Origin: an uncultured Bacteroidota bacterium
GTDB lineage: Bacteria; Bacteroidota; Bacteroidia; Bacteroidales; P3
Direction of reading: 5' to 3'
Assembly (NCBI GenBank): GCA_902774395.1
Contig: CACYIK010000005.1
Location: 62,001 to 126,000 of the forward strand
DNA length: 64,000 bases
Under the pieces are notes generated by a model. It had not been told where the DNA came from and made no database searches. It was given only the letters and a program-made list of their open reading frames with translations. Within the stretch, counting starts at the first letter, position 1. Each line of letters opens with the position of its first letter. Below are positions 33,802-43,600 of this stretch, one piece after another. Made by a program: the position numbers and the translations under genes.

Positions 33802-35559
33802 TTATTTCTCGCGGATGACGTCTCCATGGTCGTTGACGATCATGCGCTGCCACTCGGCGCGGTAGTGGGGCTGCATGGGGAAGACGGCGTTGCCGGTCTC
33901 GGTGCGCTCGAACTTGCCGTCCTTCTCTTTCTTGATGTTGCCGTCCATGTATTTGACGAGGAGGTAGTGGTCGAGGTTGTTCCACTCTTTCATCATCTTC
34001 ATGGCTTGACGGTTGGAGAAGTCGTTGAGCTGGCGGGTGAGGGCTTCGCCTTCGCTCTGCTTGGCGCGGTTGTCGAACTTCTGCACGTCGGCGATGTAGC
34101 CTTCCTCAAGCTTGGTCTGCACCTTCTGGAGGTCGACAATCATGTCGCTGTAGCGGCTGTAGACGAAGTTGGTGACGCGGTTGAAGAGCCAGAAGGCTGC
34201 GGTCTCGCTGTAGGTGACCATGTCGCCGTTGCCCTGGCGGAAGCAGAGGGGTATCTCGGTGATGCCGCAGTACATGGGGCAGTAGACGGTGGAGTAGGTG
34301 TCGTCGACACCGAACCAGAGGATGCCGCCGACCTTGGCGGGGAGCCAGCTGCGGCACTGGGCCACGAAGCTGAAGCCGGTCTGCTGGGTGGAGGTAGCGC
34401 GCTCGTGGACGTATTTCTTGCCGTCGACCTCGAAGCCCATAGGACGCCAGCGGTAGGGGCACTGGAAGGGGCCGGCGCCGAGGTCCTTGGTCATGTCCAT
34501 GGCGGTGCCCTCGTAGTGGTCGCGCATGAGGTTCATCACCTCGCGGACGTCGACCTTGTGGTCGGGCTTCACCCAGAGGGGCATGCGCTCGGCGTTGACG
34601 TCGCCCATGGCGTATTTCTCGTATTTCTCCATGCCGGAGGCCACGCGGTGGAACATGGCGTAGACACGGGCTTCGCAGCCGCGGAGACCGCTGAAGGTCA
34701 GGGGAGCGTAGGTGTCGCAGAAGGAGAAGTCCTCGTCCTTGCCGTTGTACCAGCCGCAGGCGCGGGCGTAGGTGATGACCTCGTCGCTGTAGACGCACTC
34801 CACCTCGGGCTCGAAGAGGTAGTCGAGGTGCTTGCTGGAGATGGACTTATGCAGGCCTTTGCCTTTGGCTTTCTTCCACTTGCCTTCCTGGGGGAAGGTG
34901 GTGATGCGGGCCTGGTTGGCATGGCCGCTGACGTAGCCGTCGGGGATGCGGCGGGCCACCCACACGGCACCTTCGGTGTATTTGTATTTCAGCTTTTTGG
35001 CGAGCTCGGGCTTCACGGTGCCGTCGCGCTTGCCGATGAGTTCGAGGATCCACACCTCGTTGGGGTCGGCGATGGAGAAGCTCTCGCCCTCGCTGTGGTA
35101 GGGATACTGGCTCATGAAGCCGGCGAGGACCTGGATGGCCTCGCGGGCGTTCTTGGCGCGCTGGAGGGTGAGGTAGATATAGCTGCCGTAGTCGATGCCG
35201 CCCTCAATCTCGCTGGCCAGCTCTTCGCGGCCGCCGTAGGTGGTCTCGCCGATGGTGAGCTGCCACTCGTTCATGTTGCCCACGACGCTGTAGGTGTGGG
35301 CCACCTGGGGAATCATGATGAGTTTCTTGCCGCTGTCCCAGTCGACGACCTGGCACATCGTGCCGGCGGGGTAGTCGGCGGCGGGGCGGTAGTAGAGTTC
35401 GCCGTAGAGCGTGTGGCTGTCGGCGGCGTAGGTGATCATGGTGCTGCCGTCCTTGGTGGCACCCTTGGTGAAGAGGAAATTGGTGCAGGCCTCGGAGGTG
35501 GAGCCGAAGAACATGGCGGCGCCGAGGAATGCAGCTGCGAAAATACGGTTGAGTCTCAT
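33802..35559 (-). CDS. C69-family dipeptidase
   Basis: A 585-residue secreted N-terminal nucleophile peptidase. The start at 35559 (MRLNRIFAAAFLG) is preferred to an upstream ATG at 35598, because that one would lie at or before the transcription start set by the box at 35595-35603. Signal cleavage before CTNFLF exposes Cys25 as the nucleophile, the hallmark of PepD/C69 enzymes. The conserved GNMNEWQLTIGETTYGGRE and a long alpha/beta-beta-alpha domain follow. It probably hydrolyses dipeptides in the periplasm, complementing DPP11 and C25 upstream. Confidence 0.92.
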   Translation of the reverse strand: MRLNRIFAAAFLGAAMFFGSTSEACTNFLFTKGATKDGSTMITYAADSHTLYGELYYRPAADYPAGTMCQVVDWDSGKKLIMIPQVAHTYSVVGNMNEWQLTIGETTYGGREELASEIEGGIDYGSYIYLTLQRAKNAREAIQVLAGFMSQYPYHSEGESFSIADPNEVWILELIGKRDGTVKPELAKKLKYKYTEGAVWVARRIPDGYVSGHANQARITTFPQEGKWKKAKGKGLHKSISSKHLDYLFEPEVECVYSDEVITYARACGWYNGKDEDFSFCDTYAPLTFSGLRGCEARVYAMFHRVASGMEKYEKYAMGDVNAERMPLWVKPDHKVDVREVMNLMRDHYEGTAMDMTKDLGAGPFQCPYRWRPMGFEVDGKKYVHERATSTQQTGFSFVAQCRSWLPAKVGGILWFGVDDTYSTVYCPMYCGITEIPLCFRQGNGDMVTYSETAAFWLFNRVTNFVYSRYSDMIVDLQKVQTKLEEGYIADVQKFDNRAKQSEGEALTRQLNDFSNRQAMKMMKEWNNLDHYLLVKYMDGNIKKEKDGKFERTETGNAVFPMQPHYRAEWQRMIVNDHGDVIREK

Positions 35560-35594
35560 ATTGTTTGTTTTTGTTTTTTTATTTTTTTCGGACT

Positions 35595-35654
35595 GCAAAA
35601 ATACAAATTATTTTTAATATGGAATAGCAAATGATATTTTTTTCGTATTTTTGC
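35595..35654. promoter_or_regulatory. Divergent -7 boxes for the C69 dipeptidase and cysS
   Basis: TATTTTTGC appears on the minus strand at 35595-35603 and on the plus strand at 35646-35654. They face outward across a 115-bp AT-rich spacer. Confidence 0.7.
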
Positions 35655-35673
35655 ACCTCAATATTTATATATT

Positions 35674-37164
35674 ATGGAACAACAGTTGTTGATTTACAAT
35701 ACCTTGACGAAAAACAAGGAACTCTTTAAGCCTTTGACAGAGGGCCGCGTGGGCATGTATGTCTGCGGTCCTACCGTCTATGGCGACGGCCACCTGGGTC
35801 ATGCACGTCCCGCCATCACCTTCGATGTGGTGTTCCGCTACCTCAGCCACCTGGGCTACAAGGTGCGCTATGTGCGCAACATCACCGATGTGGGACACCT
35901 CGAGCACGACGCCGACGAGGGTGAGGACAAAATTGCCAAGAAGGCACGCCTCGAGCAGCTGGAGCCCATGGAGGTGGCGCAGTACTACACCAACCGCTAC
36001 CATGCCGCCATGGAGAAGCTCAACGTGCTGCCCCCCAGCATCGAGCCCCACGCCAGCGGCCACATCATGGAGCAGATAGCCCTCGTGCAGAGCATCCTCG
36101 ACGCCGGCTACGCCTACGTCTCGAACGGCAGCGTATACTTCGACGTGCGCAAGTATCAGGAGAACACCCACAAGTACGGCCAGCTCAGCGGCCGCGTCAT
36201 CGACGAGATGCTCGCCACCACGCGCGAACTCGACGGTCAGGATGAGAAGCGCTTCAGCGGCGACTTCGCCCTGTGGAAGAAAGCCGCCCCCGAGCATATC
36301 ATGCGTTGGCCCTCGCCCTGGAGCGACGGCTTCCCCGGCTGGCATGCCGAGTGCACCGCCATGGGCGCCAAATACCTCGGCTCGCCCTTCGACATCCACG
36401 GCGGCGGCATGGACCTCGTCTTCCCGCACCACGAGAGCGAGATAGCGCAGTGCGTTGCCTCCACGGGCCACGCCCCCTGCCACTACTGGATGCACAACAA
36501 CATGATCACCATCAACGGCCAGAAAATGGGCAAGTCGCTGGGTAACTTCATCACCCTCGACGAGTTCTTCACCGGCAGCCACAAGGACAAGGACGGCAAG
36601 GAGATGCTCGAGCAGCCCTACTCGCCCATGACCATCCGCTTCTTCATCCTGCAGGCCCACTACCGCAGCACCGTCGACTTCAGCAACGAGGCCCTCCAGG
36701 CCGCCGAGAAAGGTTTTGCCAAATTGATGGAAGCCTATAAGGCGCTGTCGCGCCTCACCGGAAATTCCGGAACTCCCGGAGATTCCGGGGTGTCCGCGCT
36801 CCGCGCGAAGTGCTATGACGCCATGAACGACGACTTCGCCACGCCGACGGTCATCAGCCACCTCTTCGAGGCTGCCAAGATCATCAACAGCGCCGCCGAC
36901 GGCAAGCTGAAGCTCAGCCAGGCCGACATCGACGAACTGAAGTGGGTCTTCGACACCTTCCTCTTCGAGATTCTCGGCATGAAGGACGAGGCTGCGAGCG
37001 ACAATACCGCCCTCATCGACGGACTGATGCACATCATCCTCGACATCCGCGCCACCGCCAAGGCCAACAAGGACTGGGGCACCAGCGACAAGATCCGCGA
37101 CGCCCTCAAGGAGGCCGGTGTCACCGTCAAGGACGGCAAAGACGGCGCCACGTATAGTTTTTAA
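35674..37164 (+). CDS. cysS: Cysteinyl-tRNA synthetase
   Basis: A 496-residue class I synthetase. The HIGH motif is present as GHLGHARP in [17 protein letters not shown], and the KMSKS loop as KMGKSLGN. Zinc ligands are Cys30 (YVCGPT), the Cys of HAECTAMG and the His/Glu of [10 protein letters not shown]. The DALR-like anticodon-binding domain begins near 355. A stretch [16 protein letters not shown] (near 362-377) is encoded by four 9-bp units each holding CCGG; it lies between the catalytic core and the helical domain and looks like an insertion. A 10-bp CCTAGG array follows the gene. Confidence 0.97.
   Translation: MEQQLLIYNTLTKNKELFKPLTEGRVGMYVCGPTVYGDGHLGHARPAITFDVVFRYLSHLGYKVRYVRNITDVGHLEHDADEGEDKIAKKARLEQLEPMEVAQYYTNRYHAAMEKLNVLPPSIEPHASGHIMEQIALVQSILDAGYAYVSNGSVYFDVRKYQENTHKYGQLSGRVIDEMLATTRELDGQDEKRFSGDFALWKKAAPEHIMRWPSPWSDGFPGWHAECTAMGAKYLGSPFDIHGGGMDLVFPHHESEIAQCVASTGHAPCHYWMHNNMITINGQKMGKSLGNFITLDEFFTGSHKDKDGKEMLEQPYSPMTIRFFILQAHYRSTVDFSNEALQAAEKGFAKLMEAYKALSRLTGNSGTPGDSGVSALRAKCYDAMNDDFATPTVISHLFEAAKIINSAADGKLKLSQADIDELKWVFDTFLFEILGMKDEAASDNTALIDGLMHIILDIRATAKANKDWGTSDKIRDALKEAGVTVKDGKDGATYSF
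36758..36793 (+). repeat. In-frame 9-bp tandem repeat inside cysS
   Basis: CCGG starts at 36758, 36767, 36776 and 36785. Each unit of three codons encodes G-x-x ([12 protein letters not shown]). Confidence 0.88.
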
Positions 37165-37181
37165 TGGAATAGATAGGGAAA

Positions 37182-37217
37182 CCTAGGTTATCCTAGGAAA
37201 GCCTAGGTTATCCTAAA
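37182..37217. repeat. CCTAGG palindromes at a 10-bp period, second array
   Basis: CCTAGG starts at 37182, 37192 and 37202, followed by CCTAAA at 37212. The array sits 17 bp before the ATG of the next gene, where leader and ribosome-binding sequence are expected. Confidence 0.92.
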
Positions 37218-37233
37218 AAGCAATGGAGAAATA

Positions 37234-37968
37234 ATGAAAAAAGGAGATTTTATACTTATCGCGTGTGTCGCTGCTGTGGCGGCACTCTTCGCCATCCCGC
37301 AGACCCATTGCGCTGAGGGTTTTAAGTGGGCCACGGAACATCACCCCTATATCATGGCCTTCTTCAAGTTCGCCATCCTCGCCACCCTTGGCGAGATGCT
37401 GGCCCTCCGCATCCGCGAAGGCGTCTACAACAAGAAGGGCTTCGGCGTGCTGCCCCGCATGATTGTGTGGGGTTTCCTTGGTATGGCCATCGCCATGTCC
37501 ATGGTGATCTTCAAGGCCGGTGTGCCGGCATTCCTCGGCACTGTGGCCGACGCTCTGACGGGCAACAGCGGCCATGGCGCCGTCTATGCCACGGTCTTTA
37601 AGGCATCGGAGTTCACTATGGCTAAGCTCGGCATTGCCTTCGCCGTCAGCGTGCTGATGAACAGCATCTTCGCCCCGGTGATGATGACCTTCCACAAGTG
37701 CACCGACATCCATATCACTGACAACGGCGGCACCGTGCGTGGCCTGCTGCGTCCGATGAAGATGCGCGAGATCATGAGCCAGAAGGTCAACTGGGACATC
37801 CAGTGGAACCTCGTCATCAAGAAGACCATCCCCCTCTTCTGGTTCCCGATGCACACCATCACCTTCATCCTGCCTGCCAATTTGCAGGTGCTCTTCGCCG
37901 CCCTGTTGGGCGTGGCCCTGGGACTTATCCTCGCCCTCGCGGGTGGAACTAAGAAAAATGAAAAATGA
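37234..37968 (+). CDS. Integral membrane protein of unknown function
   Basis: A 244-residue protein with about five hydrophobic helices (near 5-22, 42-60, 75-95, 125-150 and 205-240). Between them lie NKKGFGVLPRMIVWGFLG and a hydrophilic loop HKCTDIHITDNGG. The tail IPLFWFPMHTITFILPANLQVLFAALLG faintly resembles the C-terminal signature of Mpv17/PMP22 proteins, but this is a weak visual match. The gene is preceded by the CCTAGG array, and its last codons merge into the AAAAATG heptamers before the porin gene. Confidence 0.6.
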   Translation: MKKGDFILIACVAAVAALFAIPQTHCAEGFKWATEHHPYIMAFFKFAILATLGEMLALRIREGVYNKKGFGVLPRMIVWGFLGMAIAMSMVIFKAGVPAFLGTVADALTGNSGHGAVYATVFKASEFTMAKLGIAFAVSVLMNSIFAPVMMTFHKCTDIHITDNGGTVRGLLRPMKMREIMSQKVNWDIQWNLVIKKTIPLFWFPMHTITFILPANLQVLFAALLGVALGLILALAGGTKKNEK

Positions 37969-38065
37969 AAACGGAAAAATGAAAAATATAAAGATACCAC
38001 AAGGGACAATGCGTTCTGTTGCTTTTTGCATCATCCTATTTTTCATTTTTCATTTTTCATTTTTC
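37953..38065 (+). promoter_or_regulatory. 19-bp perfect inverted repeat enclosing the porin start codons
   Basis: 37953-37971 is exactly complementary to 38040-38058 and, one heptamer further on, to 38047-38065. Both candidate start codons (37979, 38009) lie in the loop. The downstream arm encodes the signal-peptide core. Confidence 0.78.
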
Positions 38066-39211
38066 AATTCAGTTAAGGCTCAGGTGAGCCTTAACTGGTC
38101 TGGTTTCGTCAACCCCCACTATTATGCCGACAGCCGCTCGGTGGTGGGCGGGCGTGAGGACATGATGCTCTTCTACCCCAAGCCTGTGCTACTCGACAGC
38201 CTCGGCAACGATCTCAACGACGGCTGGCAAGCCAATATGCTTGCCATCACCGCGCGCCTAGGCCTCCGCATCACGGGTCCCGAGATGCTGGGGGCTAAAA
38301 CCTCCGCTTATATCGAGGGCGACTTCACAGGTTCCACCAACGCCACCATCAACGACCTGCGACTCCGTCACGCCTATATCCGTTTGTACTGGGACAAGCA
38401 CGAAGTTACTGCCGGACAATACTGGTACGCTATGGTCATTCACGAGATCATGCCGATGACTAACCCGCTGAATATGGGTGCTCCGTTCCATTGCTATGCA
38501 CGTCAGCCGCAGGTGAGATATAGTTTCTTCCCCACAGGCAATTGGGAATTTGTGGCTGTGGCTCAGTGGCAGCTCGACAACATGAGTCAGGGTCTGCTCA
38601 ATGGCGTACCGACCAGTAGCACGCAGTTCGCGCGTCACAGTCTGGTGCCTGAACTCAACGCCCAAATACGTTATAGAGGGGCTGGGAAGGGAGGCTTGTT
38701 CCTCGGCGCCGCCGTCAACCTCAAGACTATCCAGCCTCAGGTACAGACGAACTACACCGCCGTGCAACCCTCCACCAACCTTTATTCCTCTTTCTCGTGG
38801 TCTGTTTTCGGGAAAGTCAAATTGGGCGAGTTCACCGTCAAAGCCCAGACGCTGCTAAACAACAGCCTCTATGAGGGCTGCTCGCTCGGTGGCTATCTGA
38901 TGCTGGCCGACAGCACCTTCGAGGACTGGCATTTCAACACCGTGTGGCTCGATGTGGAGCGCAACACGGGCCATTGGCGTCCCGGTATCTTCCTTGGCTT
39001 TGCCAAGAACCTCGACTATGGCAACACCAACTATGTCCACTGCTTCGGTCGTGGGCACGATATAGAGTATCTCTGGCGCATCCAACCCCGCCTCACCTAC
39101 GCTACCGGCAATGGACTCTCCTTCACCGGCGAAGCCGAATACACCCGTGCTGGCTACGACACTCCTGTCGGAAACCTCCGCCTGTCACTCAGTATGACGT
39201 ATGCTTTTTGA
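37979..39211 (+). CDS. Porin-like outer-membrane beta-barrel
   Basis: About 410 residues from ATG 37979; ATG 38009 is equally possible. The signal peptide core FCIILFFIFHFSFF is encoded by TTTTTCA heptamers (38038-38066) and ends NSVKAQ. The mature part (SLNWSGFVNPHYYADSRSVVGGREDMMLFYPKP) and the alternating strands ending LRLSLSMTYAF are typical of Bacteroidota DcaP/phosphate-selective-porin-like barrels. The final aromatic residue suits BAM insertion. Heptamers complementary to the signal-peptide repeats lie just before the start. Confidence 0.8.
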   Translation: MKNIKIPQGTMRSVAFCIILFFIFHFSFFNSVKAQVSLNWSGFVNPHYYADSRSVVGGREDMMLFYPKPVLLDSLGNDLNDGWQANMLAITARLGLRITGPEMLGAKTSAYIEGDFTGSTNATINDLRLRHAYIRLYWDKHEVTAGQYWYAMVIHEIMPMTNPLNMGAPFHCYARQPQVRYSFFPTGNWEFVAVAQWQLDNMSQGLLNGVPTSSTQFARHSLVPELNAQIRYRGAGKGGLFLGAAVNLKTIQPQVQTNYTAVQPSTNLYSSFSWSVFGKVKLGEFTVKAQTLLNNSLYEGCSLGGYLMLADSTFEDWHFNTVWLDVERNTGHWRPGIFLGFAKNLDYGNTNYVHCFGRGHDIEYLWRIQPRLTYATGNGLSFTGEAEYTRAGYDTPVGNLRLSLSMTYAF

Positions 39212-39239
39212 AGTAAGAAGTAAGAGCTAAGAACTAAGA
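39212..39239. repeat. 7-bp tandem repeat AGTAAGA/ACTAAGA
   Basis: Four units directly join the porin stop to the phosphatase start; the last A is that of the ATG. It shares 18 bases with the array at 13372-13399. Confidence 0.85.
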
Positions 39240-40069
39240 TGACCAACTATCATACCCATTCCTGCTATTGCGACGGCAAGGCCACGCCGCGCGAGATGGT
39301 GGAGTTCGCCGTCGCCCACGGATTCTCGGAGCTGGGCTTCACCGGCCACTGTCCGCTGCCGTTCGAGAACAGTTATTCCATCACCGACTACGAGGGCTAC
39401 TGCAACGAAATACGTGCCCTCAAGTCGGAATATGCTGACCGCATCAAAATCCTCCTCGGTCTCGAGATGGACTATGTCCCCGGCATGCTGGAGGATTTTA
39501 CGCCGCTGATAGAGCAGGGCGGATTGGAATACACTATCGGCAGCGTGCACCTCATTCCGGCACCTTCCACCTCTCACCTTGCACCTCTCACCGCTGACGA
39601 CCTGTGGATGATTGACGGCAGCCGCTATCAGACTTATGACGAAGGGCTGATGAAGCATTTCGGTGGCGACATCCGCCGTGGGGTGAAAGCCTACTTCCAC
39701 AACGAGAACGCCATGCTGGAGCGCAACCGTCCCACCGTTGTCGGTCACCCCGACAAGATAGTGATGCACAACCGCGACCGCTATTTCCATGAGGACGAGC
39801 CCTGGTACCGTGACCTGGCCCTCGAGACCATCCACCTCATCCATGAGTTGGGTCTCATCTGCGAGATCAACACTCGCGGCATCTACAAAGGACGCCATGC
39901 CGACTACTACCCCGGCAAGTGGCTCATCCAAGAGATGAAAACCCTCTGCATCCCCGTCATTGTGAGCACCGACGCTCACGCCCCCGAAGACCTTTTGCGC
40001 ACCGAAGGGGCCTACGAATACCTGCGTGAAATCGGCTACCCCGAGGTGCTACAGACGCTGCCCGTCTGA
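39239..40069 (+). CDS. PHP-domain histidinol-phosphatase-like protein
   Basis: A 276-residue metal-dependent PHP phosphoesterase. NYHTHSCYCDG supplies the first metal-binding histidines, then FTGHCPLP, GLEMDYVPG, IGSVHLI, VVGHPDKI and VSTDAHAPEDL, the order seen in HisJ/HisK-type histidinol phosphatases. No other his gene lies nearby, so a general phosphoesterase role is possible. The linker IPAPSTSHLAPLTADD is encoded by a TCTCACC heptamer array (39562-39592). The gene overlaps the convergent Nudix gene by 21 bp. Confidence 0.88.
   Translation: MTNYHTHSCYCDGKATPREMVEFAVAHGFSELGFTGHCPLPFENSYSITDYEGYCNEIRALKSEYADRIKILLGLEMDYVPGMLEDFTPLIEQGGLEYTIGSVHLIPAPSTSHLAPLTADDLWMIDGSRYQTYDEGLMKHFGGDIRRGVKAYFHNENAMLERNRPTVVGHPDKIVMHNRDRYFHEDEPWYRDLALETIHLIHELGLICEINTRGIYKGRHADYYPGKWLIQEMKTLCIPVIVSTDAHAPEDLLRTEGAYEYLREIGYPEVLQTLPV
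39562..39592 (+). repeat. Intragenic 7-bp tandem repeat
   Basis: Units TTCCACC, TCTCACC, TTGCACC and TCTCACC lie within the PHP phosphatase gene. Confidence 0.82.
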
Positions 40070-40483
40070 CACAATCTGGGCGTGGTCGAAAGCCAGCGGT
40101 GGCAGCGCGTTGAGCGGCCACCAGCGCACCTCTGCGGCATCGTCGCCGGCAGCGAGTGATGAGTGTTGAATGAGGAGTGATGAATGGATAGCATAGGCGG
40201 CGGTGACGGTGCGACCACGCGGGTCGCGGTCGGGGGCGCTGTAGACGCCTATCAGGCGAATATCCTTCTCGTCAACCTTTATTCCCGTCTCCTCCTCCAG
40301 CTCGCGCACAGCGCAGTGCTCGATGGTCTCGTCCATCTCCATGAAGCCGCCAGGCAGTGCCCAGCAGCCCTTAAAGGGGTCGTTGCCACGACGGACGAGC
40401 AACACCTCGCCGTGCGAGTTCACCACCATACAGTCGGCCGTCAGCATCGGCCGCGGGTACTCATAAGTGTATTTCCCAGCCAT
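40049..40483 (-). CDS. Nudix hydrolase
   Basis: A 144-residue Nudix protein starting at MAGKYTYEYPRPMLTADCMVV. An ATG at 40525 is rejected because the TATCTTTGC promoter box (40502-40510) lies between it and the gene. The Nudix box GGFMEMDETIEHCAVRELEEETGI is complete (GX5EX7REUXEEXGU). The opening resembles ADP-ribose or nucleotide-cleaning enzymes of Bacteroidota, but the substrate cannot be fixed. A heptamer array adds the loop HSSLLIQHSSLAAGDD near residue 100. The 3' end overlaps the PHP gene on the opposite strand by 21 bp. Confidence 0.92.
   Translation of the reverse strand: MAGKYTYEYPRPMLTADCMVVNSHGEVLLVRRGNDPFKGCWALPGGFMEMDETIEHCAVRELEEETGIKVDEKDIRLIGVYSAPDRDPRGRTVTAAYAIHSSLLIQHSSLAAGDDAAEVRWWPLNALPPLAFDHAQIVSDGQRL
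40154..40187. repeat. Intragenic 7-bp tandem repeat in the Nudix gene
   Basis: Units GAGTGAT, GAGTGTT, GAATGAG, GAGTGAT, GAATGGA lie on the plus strand. The gene reads the stop-free complement. Confidence 0.85.
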
Positions 40484-40501
40484 AATTGTTGCTTTTTGAG
40501 T

Positions 40502-40510
40502 GCAAAGATA
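40502..40510 (-). promoter_or_regulatory. -7 box for the Nudix gene
   Basis: On the minus strand TATCTTTGC fits TAnnTTTG, 19 bp before the chosen start. Confidence 0.65.
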
Positions 40511-40553
40511 CAACTTTTTCTCCAAAAAAGTAGAGGTAAGATTTGTTAAAAAT

Positions 40554-40584
40554 GTTGAGAGTATGGAGAAAAGTAGTATATTTG
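40554..40584 (+). promoter_or_regulatory. Promoter for the 1039-residue T9SS adhesin
   Basis: TATATTTG at 40577-40584 is a good -7 box. GTTG at 40554-40557, 19 bp upstream, is a weak -33 box. The leader to the ATG at 40690 is about 100 nt and AT-rich. Confidence 0.6.
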
Positions 40585-40689
40585 CACTTTAAGGCAATCG
40601 TCCATGGAATATGGAGAGTGCTGAGAGTGTGGGTTTTATATCGAAATAATTGAACCTAAATTAATAAAATAAACAAAAAAACAACAAAA

Positions 40690-43600
40690 ATGAAAAAGGT
40701 ATTTACATTTTTTGCTGCTTTGACGCTTCTTGCCTCTGTGAGTTTCGCACAGACGGCACACCGTGCAAAGCCTGGCAAGAAGGCCGTCGTGGCTCCCGTT
40801 GCTGCGTTCAAGGCTCAGTTCAAGAAAGCTTCTGCTGCCGCAGTGGCCACCAATGTCACCAAGGCTGTGGGCGACACCATCAGCGTGTTCCCCTGGACTG
40901 AAGATTTTGAGAGTGCCACTCTCACCGGATTCCATTTCGTCGATGCCGACCATGATGGCAACGGCTGGAGCCGCATGACTGTCTCGGCTGACCGCTTCTC
41001 TGCCCATTCTGGCGACGGTGTGATGGCCTCGGCTTCGTATGACAACGACAACGAGGCAGCCCTCACCCCCGACAACTGGATGATTCTGCCCGCTCTCGCC
41101 ATCCCCAGTGATGCCGAGGAGTATGAGCTTTCGTGGTATGCTAAGTCTCAGGATGTTACCTATGCTGACGAGTACTACACCGTCTATGTCACCACCGCTG
41201 GCAACGCCGTGAGCAACTTCACTCCCAGCACCGCCGTCTATGCCGGCCTTGCCACTGGTGAGTGGACAAAGCGTGTGGTTGACCTGAGCGCCTATGCCGG
41301 TCAGACCATCTATGTGGCTTTCCGTCACCACAACTGCACTGATATGTTCTTCCTGGACATCGATGACATCCGTGTCGGTGGTCCTACGGCTCCCGAGCTG
41401 ACCATTAGTGGCCCCGTTGCCATCGGAACCAATATGCCTGCTACCTACGTGGCTGCCGCTAGCGTGACTAGCCTCACCTGGTATGTCGACGGCGATGTCC
41501 AGAGCGCCACGGGCGACACCATGAACTACACTTTTAGCACTGTTGGCATTCACCAGGTGGTTGCCTGGGCTCACAACAACGTCGGCGATACCTACGACAC
41601 TATCGATGTCGATGTTTTCAGCTGCGAGGACATCACTATTCCTTATGTTCCCAACTTTGCCGGCGGCCTCGGCTGCTGGACTTCGCGTAGCGACTCCACC
41701 GATCAGTCTGGTTGGTTCGCCAGCGTCGATATGTTCGAGTCGGATCCTGAAGGTCAGGTCCTTTCCATGTCAGCAGAGTCTGTTTGGGGTCTCTTCATGA
41801 TGGACTTCCCCGTCGACAACTGGCTCTTCAGCCCCGTCATCGAAATGCCCGCCAGTGACGAATATGAGATTGCTTGGCAGGTGAAGCCTGTCAGCAGCAC
41901 CTACGATGGCGACCACTATGGCGTCTATGTCATCAACAACAACGACACCATCCTCCTCTATGAGGAAAGCCTCACTGGCATGTCTGAAGCTAGCTTTACC
42001 CAGCGTATGGCCATCATTCCCGATAGCATCAGCGGCGACTTCCAGGTGGCCTTCCGCCACTTCAACAGCGAGGGTGGCTACGTCATCATCCTCGACAGCA
42101 TTCAGGTTCGTGAACTCTCTGCTCCCATGCTGACCCTTGCCGGCCCCGTCGAGGCCGTGAACGGCACCGCTGTCACCTTCACCGCCACCGCTCCCACTGC
42201 CAGCAGCTTTGTCTGGACGGTCGACGGCAACAGCGTCAACGAGAGCTCCAATGTTCTGACCCACACCTTCACTACCGACGGCATCCACAATGTCTCTGTC
42301 GTCGCCTCCAACAATGCTGGCGATACCGAGGATTCCATCCTGGTCGATGTCTATACCTGCAACGCCATCGAGGAGTTCCCCTACACTCAGGACTTTGAGG
42401 GTAGCCTCCGTTGCTGGAACATGATTAGTGCTGACCCCACCAACGACAATCGCTTTGGCGTCTATGAGGACAGCCTCGCCTTCGCCGGTGATTACGACTT
42501 CCGCTTCAGCAGCTACAGCAGAGCCGCCGACTATAACCAGTATCTCATCAGCCCCGAGCTGGAACTTCCCACCAGCGGTGAGTACATGTTGAAGTTCATG
42601 TACAAAGCCCACACTGCTTCCGAGAAATTCCGCGTGCTGGCTTCCACCACCACCAACGAGGTTGCTGCCTTCACCACCGTGCTGGGTACTTATGAGAGCA
42701 CCGAAACCGCTTGGACCGAGGTTGCTTTCCTCCTGCCTGCCGGCACCAAGTATGTCGCCATCAACTACTATGGCAACTTCCAGTACTACCTCTATATCGA
42801 CAACATTACCGTCAAGGAACTTGACATGGTTCCCACCGTTACTATTGAGGGTCCCGCTTCCGCCGAGATCAATACCGATGTCACCTTCGTCGCCAATGCT
42901 CCTCTGGCTACCTCGTTTGCCTGGACTGTCGACGGTGTCGACGCTAACACCACCGACAACACTCTGACCACCTCCTTCGCCACCGCCGGTAGCCACACCG
43001 TCTCTGTCGTGGCCACCAACAGCTTTGGAAGTGCTCCTGCCGTTACCGCCACCATCGACGCCTTCGTCTGCGAGGCCGTCAGCGCTCCTTGGACCGAGGA
43101 CTTCGAGGGTAACACCGGCTGCTGGAGATTCTTCGTCAACGATGAGGGTTCCGATGGTATCGAGCTCTTCCAGAGTTCTCAGTATGCCCATAGCGGCAGT
43201 TTCTGCCTCTTGGGTAACTATAGCGACGACTTTAATGTTGACCAGTGGGCTGTCTCCCCTGTCATCAACATGCCCGCCAATGCCGCTGGCTACAAGTTCT
43301 CCTTCTTCATCTACACCACTTCTTATGGGGGTATCAATTCCAACTATGAGGTGCGTCTCTCCAACGGTGGCACCGCTGTCGAGGACTTCTCCACCGTCCT
43401 CCTTGCCGAGAGCGAGGGTAACGGCTACTATCGTCAGCGCACTATTGACATGAGCTCCTATGCCGGCCAGAGCATCCGCATCGCTTTCCATAACATCACT
43501 GCAATGGGTGGCGACGGCTTGATAATTGACGATATCGAGCTCAGCAACACCGTTGGAATCGACGAGGTTGAGAACAATGTCCTCAGCGTCTCCCCGAACC

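Noticed and set aside
33826..35634. A 602-residue plus-strand frame over the C69 peptidase gene
   Set aside because: Antisense low-complexity Val/Gly/His product; the sense strand has the exposed Cys nucleophile.
40484..40525. A longer Nudix protein starting at 40525
   Set aside because: The -7 promoter box lies between this ATG and the Nudix domain, so the codon would not be transcribed.
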